Part shown: piece after piece, positions 32,333 to 39,420 of the stretch
Numbering within the stretch: the first letter of the stretch is position 1
Layout: the number at the start of each line of letters is the position of its first letter
Source of the DNA: a virus
DNA: 63,937 nucleotides
Virus record (IMG/VR): IMGVR_UViG_3300009507_000019
Span: 1 to 63,937 of that record
Reading direction: 5' to 3' (one strand)
Position numbers and translations under genes: made by a program
The notes under the pieces: model-generated
What the model was told of the DNA's origin: nothing
What the model saw: only the letters and a program-made list of their open reading frames with translations
The model's database searches: none

Positions 32333-32361
32333 ACTATAACAAAACTACTACTGTTTGTCAA
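32333..32361 (-). promoter_or_regulatory. gp55 promoter
   Basis: TTGACA (32361-32356), 17 bases, TATAGT (32338-32333). Confidence 0.75.
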
Positions 32362-32768
32362 TCCCTATCGACAACTCTTCGTCTCAAATCAGAAGTAGAA
32401 AATCTATGATCTCTTTTATTGAAGTATATCTCTATACCTCTGCTTGCACATATGGCACGTCCTGTAAATGTGCCTGACTTGTACTCTGATCCTATGATCC
32501 GGACATCGATCTGTAATGCGGATAGGATATCCTCTAGATCTTGTTCGGTGACGTAAGGTATGATCTCGTTGACGTACTGCACCGCATTTAACTGTGTGTA
32601 ACGTTCTACGACGGTTTGGATAGGTTGGTTTTTCTCCGGTCGATCTAGACTAGGATCTACCTGTAGTCCACATATAAGGTAGTCACATTGAGTCTTTGCC
32701 TCTCTCAACATGGCGATGTGACCTGCATGTAACAGATCGAATGCACTGCATGTAAATCCTATTTTCAT
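32358..32768 (-). CDS. Cytidylyltransferase-type nucleotidyltransferase, 136 aa
   Basis: A single Rossmann domain like TagD/HldE-type enzymes: GFTCSAFDLLHAGHIAML carries the HxGH signature at 14-17, and the C-terminus has the second motif FSTSDLRRRV (ISTT.IR-like). It would transfer CMP or AMP to a sugar or alcohol phosphate. Second nucleotidyltransferase of the window. A 73-base gap upstream holds no clear promoter on this strand. Confidence 0.8.
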   Translation of the reverse strand: MKIGFTCSAFDLLHAGHIAMLREAKTQCDYLICGLQVDPSLDRPEKNQPIQTVVERYTQLNAVQYVNEIIPYVTEQDLEDILSALQIDVRIIGSEYKSGTFTGRAICASRGIEIYFNKRDHRFSTSDLRRRVVDRD

Positions 32769-32841
32769 AAAAAATCACTTGACATATTGTAAAAGAAATG
32801 TTACCCTAAAGCTGTTCAGCGCCCCAGAGTGAATACTTCGA

Positions 32842-33303
32842 TTAGTGAAGTACTTTGTTTGGGTCTGGGAACTGCAAAACATTGTTATAATCTGAGTCCG
32901 TTATATGAGTGCTAACCGCTGTTAATTTCTCAAGTGCACTGGCCAAAGATCTTGCATCTTCTTCATTACGTTGTCTCAATCGCACGTTTCTCTGTTTACC
33001 CGTCTGGTGCATCTCATCAACTGCATCTATATATTCCTTAGAAAACATAGGAGAAGGTTTACTAGTACCGACAATATGATCAGTATTGACAACCATGATA
33101 TCGAGATAATTCTCTTGCATGGTCATCCAAGGACGTAGTCCATAGATCTGATCTTCATCTTCAGTCCAACTAATAGTTAACATCATTGCGTTGCGTACAA
33201 TCAGTTCGTTACTGTCAGCAGACGGCCACTCTATGACCTCACAGACCATCTCCTCACCGGATGCCATTCTTACTTGTAAAAAGTTCTTCTCTGAAAATAT
33301 CAT
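32842..33303 (-). CDS. Conserved hypothetical protein after UvsW, 153 aa
   Basis: The N-terminal half looks like a small Sm-like beta barrel (FLQVRMASGEEMVCEVIEW), the C-terminal half is helical and charged. I recall similar proteins in marine T4-like phages near uvsW. Function unknown. Its ATG overlaps the UvsW stop by 4 bases. Confidence 0.6.
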   Translation of the reverse strand: MIFSEKNFLQVRMASGEEMVCEVIEWPSADSNELIVRNAMMLTISWTEDEDQIYGLRPWMTMQENYLDIMVVNTDHIVGTSKPSPMFSKEYIDAVDEMHQTGKQRNVRLRQRNEEDARSLASALEKLTAVSTHITDSDYNNVLQFPDPNKVLH

Positions 33304-34775
33304 ATGGGCACCTGTGTAATCTTAAAAGGGAAACGTTCCCTACTATATATCTTAACTCTTTCAGCGCTGTGCAGAAGAGTAAAGTTCTTCTTAGACTTGA
33401 TATGTAGATCATCTGCAATGTCATACAACCTTGTAGTACTACCATCGTCTGATATTCTTAGTCCTCTTCCGATTGATTGTAAGACTCGAATCTGAGACTT
33501 GGACGGAGAAGCAAATACAATGTTATGAATATTTTTAATGTTAATACCAGTAGAGAACGTACCAAGAGAGGCCAGAATAATACTATTCTTTTGCTTATCG
33601 ACAATATTACGTATCTGTTCTCGGTCTGAGGTTTTGGTTTCTCCTGATACGAAAAAGAATCTCTGTCCATCTTTTAACTTGTCCTCAATTAGAGGCCGTA
33701 AAACCTTGCCGTGTTTGTCCACAAGGTTAAACAAAACAAGAGTGTTACCCTCCAGAGATGCTGAAAGGTTGGCGATAAAGTTATTTCGTTTCTCATATCC
33801 AACGATAAAGTCGATTTCATCTTGATATGTCCTTCCGTCTGTAAGTTGACAGAGTTCGCGTTTATATTTTAGTAGTATAATATCTATATCTAACTTAGCG
33901 AGGTGTTTATCCTCTTGCAACTTCGCGGTGGTTACCGACGTATATGTGGGGCCAAACAAACCTTCCAGTACTAGTTTGTGTACTGTGGTTCCGTCCAGTG
34001 TACCTGTGGTACCGAACCGATACTCTGCCTCGATAGACTTGTTCATAATTGACGACAGGGACTTAGACTTAAACCCATGTACCTCATCCCCCACGATACA
34101 ACCAAACTGTTGAAACCAAGGTGCACCTAGTTTGTAGATTGATTGCCATGTAGAGACAATGATTGGACAGTCTGTCTTCTTATCCTTACCAGAATAGATA
34201 CGGTGTACGTTCTTCTCTACGTCATACCCGTACTCATAGAAGTCCTTGTACATCTGTTCAACCAGAGATGTTGTAGGAACAATCAGTAACAACTTCTTGT
34301 TGTGTTGTGCGAGATACCACCGTGCGAGAATATAAATGATAAAAGACTTGCCAGATCCTGTAGGACTCAGTATAATGGCTCTCTTGTTCTCTATACCATG
34401 TACTATAGCATCATATTGATAATCACGTGGTTTGAATGGTAGATCTAGAGAATCAATGAACTCTTGGAATGCCATGTGAGGAACTTTGTTCTTATCGTAG
34501 GGATAACCATATGGCCCTTCTTCAACCTTGATACCATAACCACGTTCACCTGCAAACTTACGCAACGACTCATATAGACCCGCATTCAGTTCACCATTAG
34601 TACGGTTGAACAAACGAATCTTGCCGTCCCAGATTCTCTTCTTTACCGCAGGCATGAACTTAGCGCCAGGCACTTCAAAACAGAAGTGTTCAGAGATCTC
34701 GGATACTATGTGAGGTGCACACTCGACCATCTGCAACATCGCATAGTTTCTCATTTTAAGTTTGATTACTTCCAT
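33300..34775 (-). CDS. uvsW: UvsW DNA/RNA helicase (SF2)
   Basis: A 491 aa superfamily 2 helicase. Walker A SPTGSGKS is at 137-144, DEVH at 230-233 is motif II, and QSIGRGLRIS is motif VI. The N-terminal 90 residues match the small UvsW substrate-binding domain. In T4 it unwinds R-loops and branched DNA, switching replication from origins to recombination. It follows uvsY by 7 bases. Confidence 0.93.
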   Translation of the reverse strand: MEVIKLKMRNYAMLQMVECAPHIVSEISEHFCFEVPGAKFMPAVKKRIWDGKIRLFNRTNGELNAGLYESLRKFAGERGYGIKVEEGPYGYPYDKNKVPHMAFQEFIDSLDLPFKPRDYQYDAIVHGIENKRAIILSPTGSGKSFIIYILARWYLAQHNKKLLLIVPTTSLVEQMYKDFYEYGYDVEKNVHRIYSGKDKKTDCPIIVSTWQSIYKLGAPWFQQFGCIVGDEVHGFKSKSLSSIMNKSIEAEYRFGTTGTLDGTTVHKLVLEGLFGPTYTSVTTAKLQEDKHLAKLDIDIILLKYKRELCQLTDGRTYQDEIDFIVGYEKRNNFIANLSASLEGNTLVLFNLVDKHGKVLRPLIEDKLKDGQRFFFVSGETKTSDREQIRNIVDKQKNSIILASLGTFSTGINIKNIHNIVFASPSKSQIRVLQSIGRGLRISDDGSTTRLYDIADDLHIKSKKNFTLLHSAERVKIYSRERFPFKITQVPI

Positions 34776-34782
34776 TATCTAA

Positions 34783-35229
34783 TTAGAACCCTGCTTCAAA
34801 CTGTTTCCATCGTATGATATTACCAATTGTTTGGTGTCTCCACTTCAACGTTTCTAGTATTTCTTTCAAGGTATCTATACACGTAGTTAAGTACTGGATT
34901 TTCTTCTCACTGTTCACAAGGTCTTCGTCAGTCTCGATGAACTGTTCTTTGAACTTGTTAGTGGTTGCACTACGACCTTCGTACGGATCATAATCCCATC
35001 CAAAACGATCGATTTCGTCCTTGGACATCTTACCTTCGTAGTATAGATACTTCCACTTCATGAGTTCTTTCTGTTTGAACTCGGCGTCTTTCAATTTTAG
35101 TTTGTAGGTTGCGTGTAGTTCCAAGTACTTACCGTGGTTCTTGGACGCTTCTACGGAGGAGGCATCTAGTGCCATCATTTCAATCTGAGAGTCTTTCTTC
35201 CACTCAGTTAATATAGCTTCAAGGTTCAT
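34783..35229 (-). CDS. uvsY: UvsY recombination mediator
   Basis: A 148 aa helical protein with the family length and features: a Lys-rich helix LKLKDAEFKQKELMKWKYLYYEGKMS and a long coiled-coil C-terminus ending in IGNIIRWKQFEAGF. It loads UvsX onto gp32-coated DNA. Promoter at 35265-35293. Confidence 0.92.
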   Translation of the reverse strand: MNLEAILTEWKKDSQIEMMALDASSVEASKNHGKYLELHATYKLKLKDAEFKQKELMKWKYLYYEGKMSKDEIDRFGWDYDPYEGRSATTNKFKEQFIETDEDLVNSEKKIQYLTTCIDTLKEILETLKWRHQTIGNIIRWKQFEAGF

Positions 35230-35264
35230 TATTTATCCTATAGGAGTAGTCTTAATACCCACCT

Positions 35265-35293
35265 AGTATATCATTTAAACACAAAATAGTCAA
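35265..35293 (-). promoter_or_regulatory. uvsY promoter
   Basis: TTGACT (35293-35288), 17 bases, TATACT (35270-35265); the -35 is inside the 3' end of the tube-like gene. Confidence 0.7.
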
Positions 35294-35792
35294 ATCTAAA
35301 TGTCGCCTGAAACGACAAAAACTGCTCCTGTGAAGTTGATGCAAGGTTGATCATACCTACACTTGTGGGGAACCCATTTATATAGGTAAAAGTTCTGTTC
35401 ACATTATTGTGACTAGAGAGGATGGCGACAGTGATATCATTGTATGACGAACCCTGATATCCTTTCTCCGGATTAGATTCTACGGATGCGGACGGAAGTT
35501 TGTGTGGATTAGAGGTTGCGGACATCATCCAGTTGAAGAGTTCTCGATATGAGTTCATGTCCTCATCAAGTAACACTTCCATAGTCAATGTACCAAACTC
35601 AGCGGCGTCTCCCACAAAGGGTACACTGTTAACCCTAGAGAAACCCAACTCAGCGGATGGTAAGTTTACATCGGGGTGAGATATTGTTTGTGCATAGAAC
35701 TGTAGGTTAGGGAAGTCTCTCCTACTGATAACTATTTTGAACCCTGACGGTTGCAAGTAGTTTGTTCCACAATCAAATGTGTTGGTCGCCAT
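35271..35792 (-). CDS. gp19/gp54-like tail-tube or baseplate-tube protein
   Basis: A 173 aa protein with the tube-fold pattern of T4 gp19 and gp54: an N-terminal strand set (GFKIVISRRDFPNLQFYAQTISHPDVNLP), a central TMEVLLDEDMNSYRELFNWM, and a terminal SFQATFRFDYF strand pair (compare DVTFAYQYW in gp19 at 44775-45302). It sits alone next to uvsY, behind its own late promoter, so it is a specialised tube paralogue, perhaps the baseplate tube initiator. Confidence 0.65.
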   Translation of the reverse strand: MATNTFDCGTNYLQPSGFKIVISRRDFPNLQFYAQTISHPDVNLPSAELGFSRVNSVPFVGDAAEFGTLTMEVLLDEDMNSYRELFNWMMSATSNPHKLPSASVESNPEKGYQGSSYNDITVAILSSHNNVNRTFTYINGFPTSVGMINLASTSQEQFLSFQATFRFDYFVFK

Positions 35793-35819
35793 GTCTTATA
35801 CCTTTGGTTTGTCTTACTG

Positions 35820-35827
35820 TATTTATA
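35820..35827 (-). promoter_or_regulatory. Late promoter TATAAATA
   Basis: Perfect late box 28 bases upstream of the tube-like gene. It lies back to back with the plus-strand early promoter at 35840-35868. Confidence 0.75.
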
Positions 35828-35839
35828 CCTGTTTAGGGG

Positions 35840-35868
35840 TTGACTTTGCAGGCTACATAATGTATAAT
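35840..35868 (+). promoter_or_regulatory. Strong plus-strand sigma70-type promoter
   Basis: TTGACT (35840-35845), 17 bases, TATAAT (35863-35868). It is the only clear plus-strand promoter and opens the islet with the EcoRI-type gene. Confidence 0.78.
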
Positions 35869-35892
35869 GTATTACATTGAGATGAGGTATAG

Positions 35893-37023
35893 ATGATACT
35901 AACACACACAGACGCGTTATACGCTGCAAATGCATTCGAGGAGTTCTTCGGTAGTATCGAAAGAATCGACGAATACATGCGTATGGTAAAGATGGAGAGG
36001 ATGGCAGAGTTTCCTCCCGCATTGCCTGGCATGGGCCCTGAAGAAGATCTCTTCAACAACTTCGATATCCATCCGTCTGAGATGGAGTTTACTATCATTG
36101 ACACTGCGTCATACAAGTTCATGAACTACATGGAGATCGTCACCTCTGCCCCTGTAGAGAAGTCAATCCCCGGCAAGACCATGAAGTGGATAATCAAAGA
36201 GAAGAACACCGACATGGTTGCGGGTATGATTCGACTCGGTTCTCCTACCATTAATAGTAAACCACGCAACGACTGGTTGGGTAATCCCCTCGACAGTCTA
36301 AACCCTAAGATCATGGAGAGGTTCAACAACTCTGCAATCATGGGGTTCAACATCGTACCTACACAACCATTTGGATTTAACTATCTGGGTGGTAAGTTAC
36401 TGGCTGCAATCTGTTGCAGTCACTTTACACGTGATGCACTCAACAAGAAGTATGATTCTAACTTCTGTATGTTTGAGACCACATCACTATATGGTTCAAC
36501 AAAGTCTGCCTCGCAGTATGATGGTATGAAACCATTTCTGCGATTCAACGGTTTGACAGACTCAAACTTCTTGCCACTAATCAATGACAACACTTTCCGC
36601 AGACTGAGTGATTGGTTCATTGATAAGAACGGTGGTGAACCCTTGGTTCCTGTGGATGCATCCTCTCGCAAACTCAAGACACAGACCAAGATGGCATCGA
36701 TCATCAAAGCCTCTCTCAAAGTTCATGATGATGTTGCCTATAAGAAGTTCTGTCAAACCTACGATAATGCAAAGGATCTGACTGAACGAAAACGTTCTTT
36801 CGTATCCACGTATGGTTATGATAATGTACCTCAGTATCTAAACCTCGAAACAGATACATTGATCAAGAAAGAAAACTACGACAGGTTCTCTCTTGAGAAT
36901 GTTACTACATGGTGGAAGAAGAACGCCACCAAACGTTACGACAAACTAAAATCTGAAGGTCGGTTGAGACGTACCGTAGAAACTTGGAACGTCAACGCAG
37001 ATGATATCGATATAATTAGGTGA
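35893..37023 (+). CDS. DUF4338 / DruA-like protein
   Basis: A 376 aa protein. Segments VAGMIRLGSPTINSKPRNDWLG, FNNSAIMGFNIVPTQPFGFN and FCMFETTSLYGSTKSASQYDG follow the DUF4338 order (G-x-l-x-s-P...R-D-x-x-G; N-x-R/A-x-l-x-x-P; ETx...Gt.Y), the family that includes DruA of the Druantia defence system and many phage and transposon proteins. Biochemical function is unknown. A GATGAGG ribosome-binding site precedes the ATG. Assignment is by eye and needs a profile search. Confidence 0.5.
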   Translation: MILTHTDALYAANAFEEFFGSIERIDEYMRMVKMERMAEFPPALPGMGPEEDLFNNFDIHPSEMEFTIIDTASYKFMNYMEIVTSAPVEKSIPGKTMKWIIKEKNTDMVAGMIRLGSPTINSKPRNDWLGNPLDSLNPKIMERFNNSAIMGFNIVPTQPFGFNYLGGKLLAAICCSHFTRDALNKKYDSNFCMFETTSLYGSTKSASQYDGMKPFLRFNGLTDSNFLPLINDNTFRRLSDWFIDKNGGEPLVPVDASSRKLKTQTKMASIIKASLKVHDDVAYKKFCQTYDNAKDLTERKRSFVSTYGYDNVPQYLNLETDTLIKKENYDRFSLENVTTWWKKNATKRYDKLKSEGRLRRTVETWNVNADDIDIIR

Positions 37024-37029
37024 TATATT

Positions 37030-37413
37030 ATGATTACAGATTTCTGTGTTATATGCGGAACAAAAGATAATCTTCATAACCATCATATTGTTTGTAAGAA
37101 AAGTGAACTAAAACCAATATCTGGTGATTACGATCATTATACAAACCTCCTGACTCTTTGTGGAGAACATCATGGATGGATTCATGGTGTTAAACCTAAC
37201 AGGTTTAATAACTGGTCTGAACTAAAAAAACTAGGAATAGAGAGTGCAAAAAGAAGAGGAGTCAAGTTTGGCGCACCAAGAAAAATAGACGATAAAAAGG
37301 TTCATGACTTATGGTTATCGGGAAGGAGTGCTATAGAAATTGCTGAAGAGTTAGGTGTCGCTCGCGCAAGTGTGTATAGGTATTTGTCTTTATTCAAAAA
37401 ACAAGGATTTTAA
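37030..37413 (+). CDS. HNH endonuclease fused to a resolvase-type helix-turn-helix
   Basis: A 127 aa protein. The nuclease part has CVIC (6-9), HNHHIV (His18, His19), Asn39 and CGEHH (44-48), the zinc-stabilised HNH fold seen in phage homing endonucleases. After KRRGVKFGAPRKI comes a helix-turn-helix (89-117, VHDLWLSGRSAIEIAEELGVARASVYRYL) of the HTH_7 type that ends serine recombinases. The gene is visibly richer in A and in AAA/AGA/ATA codons than both neighbours, so it is probably a mobile insertion. Confidence 0.8.
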   Translation: MITDFCVICGTKDNLHNHHIVCKKSELKPISGDYDHYTNLLTLCGEHHGWIHGVKPNRFNNWSELKKLGIESAKRRGVKFGAPRKIDDKKVHDLWLSGRSAIEIAEELGVARASVYRYLSLFKKQGF

Positions 37414-37415
37414 AA

Positions 37416-38081
37416 ATGGCACAGTCGGATAGGTTAAGAGAGATACAGAGAAACTCGGGGGGTGGTAAGACCACCTACGCTGAGGGTGAGAAGACCGAGA
37501 CTAAGGTTGCGGATGCAGTCCAACATGTTATGAAAACATTGAAGAAGAAGTATCCGGATCTAGAGTTTGATCACATGAAGAGACATCCCAAGCGTATGTT
37601 CTCCGAATCTATTGGTGCGACAGACTGGATGCCTTCCAATGAAAAATCTTTTGTGAATCCAGACGGTGGTACCATATGGGTCAAAAAGGTCTACAATGAT
37701 GGAGCTACATGGTACCCTATCCTCACCTCAGAAGCAAAGAAACAAGGTACTAATGACAGACTGATTAAAGAGGGTATGAAGAGACAGGCACAGGGCAATG
37801 CGATTGAACGTGCGTACAAGAACATCGAAGAGTTTAGATGTCTGTATGAGAGATACAATTGGTTCCCATACTTCATTTTTTGTGAGGGGTGTGACTTTGA
37901 CAAAGGATCTTCTATCCTTGACCGTATGGATGCAATGACACGTTACCGACCTAGGAATACTACCTATCTCTTCGAACGACACCAACTGGTGTCCCTGTAC
38001 ATCCGCCCAGAAGGATTCAGGCCCGAGTTTATATATAACACCATGCTGGATGCAGCCGAAAAAATACTAACCCAAATATAA
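37416..38081 (+). CDS. EcoRI-family type II restriction endonuclease
   Basis: A 221 aa protein that follows EcoRI through its catalytic core. NPDGG (Asp83, equivalent to EcoRI Asp91), SEAK (Glu106 and Lys108, equivalent to Glu111 and Lys113), GNAIER (127-132, equivalent to 140-145, the EcoRI segment that reads GAATTC), then FPYFIFCEG and SILDRMDAMTR. It is about 55 residues shorter than EcoRI (277 aa). No DNA methyltransferase lies nearby. It should cut double-stranded DNA, most likely at GAATTC. Activity is inferred from motifs. Confidence 0.8.
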   Translation: MAQSDRLREIQRNSGGGKTTYAEGEKTETKVADAVQHVMKTLKKKYPDLEFDHMKRHPKRMFSESIGATDWMPSNEKSFVNPDGGTIWVKKVYNDGATWYPILTSEAKKQGTNDRLIKEGMKRQAQGNAIERAYKNIEEFRCLYERYNWFPYFIFCEGCDFDKGSSILDRMDAMTRYRPRNTTYLFERHQLVSLYIRPEGFRPEFIYNTMLDAAEKILTQI

Positions 38082-38090
38082 GGAAAACCA

Positions 38091-38750
38091 TTGAAAGTAA
38101 AATTGGTAAGTCACTCACAAGCACCAGACTTTAACGAGTCTGCATTAGATCTAGTGGCATATTGTGCACGTGTATCTAACCCGTCTAATCAGAACAACAA
38201 AGAGACGAACGAGAAACTGGTAAAGTATCTCATGAAACATAAACACTGGTCTCCTCTAGAGATGGTTAGTGTCTGTCTGGAAGTAGAAACGACACGAGAT
38301 ATCGCACGTCAGTTGTTGCGCCATCGTAGTTTTAGTTTCCAAGAGTTCAGTCAACGTTATGCGGATCCGTTAAAAGACTTAGAGATGGTACCTCGCGAAG
38401 CACGATTTCAAGATCCAAAGAACCGACAGAATAGTATACCTATTGATCAAGATGACGAATCTCAAAGAAGGATCAATGAAGATTTTCGGATGAAACAGAT
38501 GAAACTTATTCATGAGTCCAAACAGGTTTACAACTGGGCAATCGATAATGGTATTGCAAAGGAACAGGCACGTGCTGTTCTACCAGAGGGTAATACTGTG
38601 TCTAGGTTATATGTGAATGGAACGTTACGGTCGTGGATACACTACATTGAGTTACGTAGTGCGAACGGCACACAGTTAGAACACATAGACCTCGCAATCG
38701 AAGTTGGACGTGTGATCGCTAAAATCTTCCCTTTAACCCCACAGGATTGA
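38091..38750 (+). CDS. thyX: Flavin-dependent thymidylate synthase ThyX
   Basis: A 219 aa enzyme that makes dTMP from dUMP with methylene-tetrahydrofolate and FAD. The ThyX motif is seen as RHRSFSFQEFSQRY at 77-90. The start is a TTG at 38091 with AAGGAAAA about 8 bases upstream; no ATG or GTG gives the normal N-terminus. It supplies thymidylate for phage DNA. It closes the plus-strand islet and is common in marine phages. Confidence 0.92.
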   Translation: MKVKLVSHSQAPDFNESALDLVAYCARVSNPSNQNNKETNEKLVKYLMKHKHWSPLEMVSVCLEVETTRDIARQLLRHRSFSFQEFSQRYADPLKDLEMVPREARFQDPKNRQNSIPIDQDDESQRRINEDFRMKQMKLIHESKQVYNWAIDNGIAKEQARAVLPEGNTVSRLYVNGTLRSWIHYIELRSANGTQLEHIDLAIEVGRVIAKIFPLTPQD

Positions 38751-38754
38751 TAAG

Positions 38755-38829
38755 ATGGATCTCCTTGCGGTGGTACTTATTCTTGTTTGTATGATGATCT
38801 TATACGAGATTCATGACAGAAACGAATAG
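38755..38829 (+). CDS. Tiny membrane peptide, 24 aa
   Basis: ATG four bases after the thyX stop, ending at 38829. The product is one hydrophobic helix (LLAVVLILVCMMILYEI) with a charged end DRNE. It has only a weak ribosome-binding site but would be co-translated with thyX. Candidate small protein, function unknown. Confidence 0.4.
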   Translation: MDLLAVVLILVCMMILYEIHDRNE

Positions 38830-38851
38830 TGCCATCCTTGGCGATCTTACT

Positions 38852-39058
38852 CTAGTCCTCTTCTGGTGAAGTTGCATCTGTGCCAGTCTTGTCTGCAACA
38901 TCTTTAATAAGATTTGATGTTACATCCAATACACCAGCAGTTACACCAAAGACATCGGAACCGACACCTTTAATAACTCCACCAGTACCATCGATAGTTG
39001 CATCGACAGTTGAACAAGCAGACAGAACAAATGCGAATGCAATTGCAATAAAACGCAT
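38852..39058 (-). CDS. Small lipoprotein, 68 aa
   Basis: Signal peptide with lipobox LSAC (Cys15), then a Gly/Val/Asp-rich tail resembling entericidin-type or Rz1-like small lipoproteins. Would be lipid-anchored in the host envelope. Convergent with thyX. Role in lysis or exclusion cannot be told apart. Preceded by AGGAGAG. Confidence 0.65.
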   Translation of the reverse strand: MRFIAIAFAFVLSACSTVDATIDGTGGVIKGVGSDVFGVTAGVLDVTSNLIKDVADKTGTDATSPEED

Positions 39059-39148
39059 GGTACTCTCCTGTTTCTAGATTACTGGATAACCAGACACAAC
39101 GGTAATAGATACCGTCTTTTACTACGTTGTTCAGTTCGTGAACACAAT

Positions 39149-39156
39149 TATTTATC
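39149..39156 (-). promoter_or_regulatory. Late-like box GATAAATA
   Basis: One mismatch to TATAAATA, followed by AATTG on the minus strand, about 90 bases upstream of the lipoprotein gene. Confidence 0.4.
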
Positions 39157-39160
39157 TATT

Positions 39161-39328
39161 CTACCAACCTGATTTAATTCTCGTATCAAAGTGATATTGT
39201 TTGCATTCCCGTACGGTCTTTGCAACACCTTCTTCTACTTCTTTCTTACACATCTTATTCAACTCAATAGTGTTATTAGTCGCACTAAGTGTACCAAAGA
39301 CGACAATCGCCCAAAAAACTATAGTCAT
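39161..39328 (-). CDS. Small exported or membrane protein, 55 aa
   Basis: Begins MTIVFWAIVVFGTLSA, a signal peptide or single membrane helix, then a charged Lys/Glu-rich mature part with two Cys. Ribosome-binding site AGGAG is 7 bases upstream of the ATG. Lies between the major-capsid terminator and the lipoprotein gene; function unknown. Confidence 0.5.
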   Translation of the reverse strand: MTIVFWAIVVFGTLSATNNTIELNKMCKKEVEEGVAKTVRECKQYHFDTRIKSGW

Positions 39329-39352
39329 GTTCTACTCCTGATTTACACAAAT

Positions 39353-39378
39353 AAAAAAAGGGACTCCGAAGAGTCCCC
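39353..39378 (-). terminator. Rho-independent terminator of the head operon, UUCG loop
   Basis: Minus strand GGGACTC-TTCG-GAGTCCC followed by seven T, 43 bases after the major capsid stop. Confidence 0.92.
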
Positions 39379-39420
39379 TTAAAATCGCCCAGTAAACTGG
39401 ATCTAATTTTTATACCTTTC

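Noticed and set aside
32774-32804. Plus-strand promoter TTGACA with TACCCT
   Set aside because: The -10 is poor and no plus-strand gene follows.
35230-35237. Late promoter GATAAATA directly before uvsY
   Set aside because: It touches the uvsY ATG, leaving no room for initiation; a proper sigma70-type promoter lies at 35265-35293.
37416-38081. MunI-type specificity (CAATTG) for the restriction enzyme
   Set aside because: CAATTG occurs about a dozen times in the window, whereas GAATTC was not found, and the GNAIER segment matches EcoRI.
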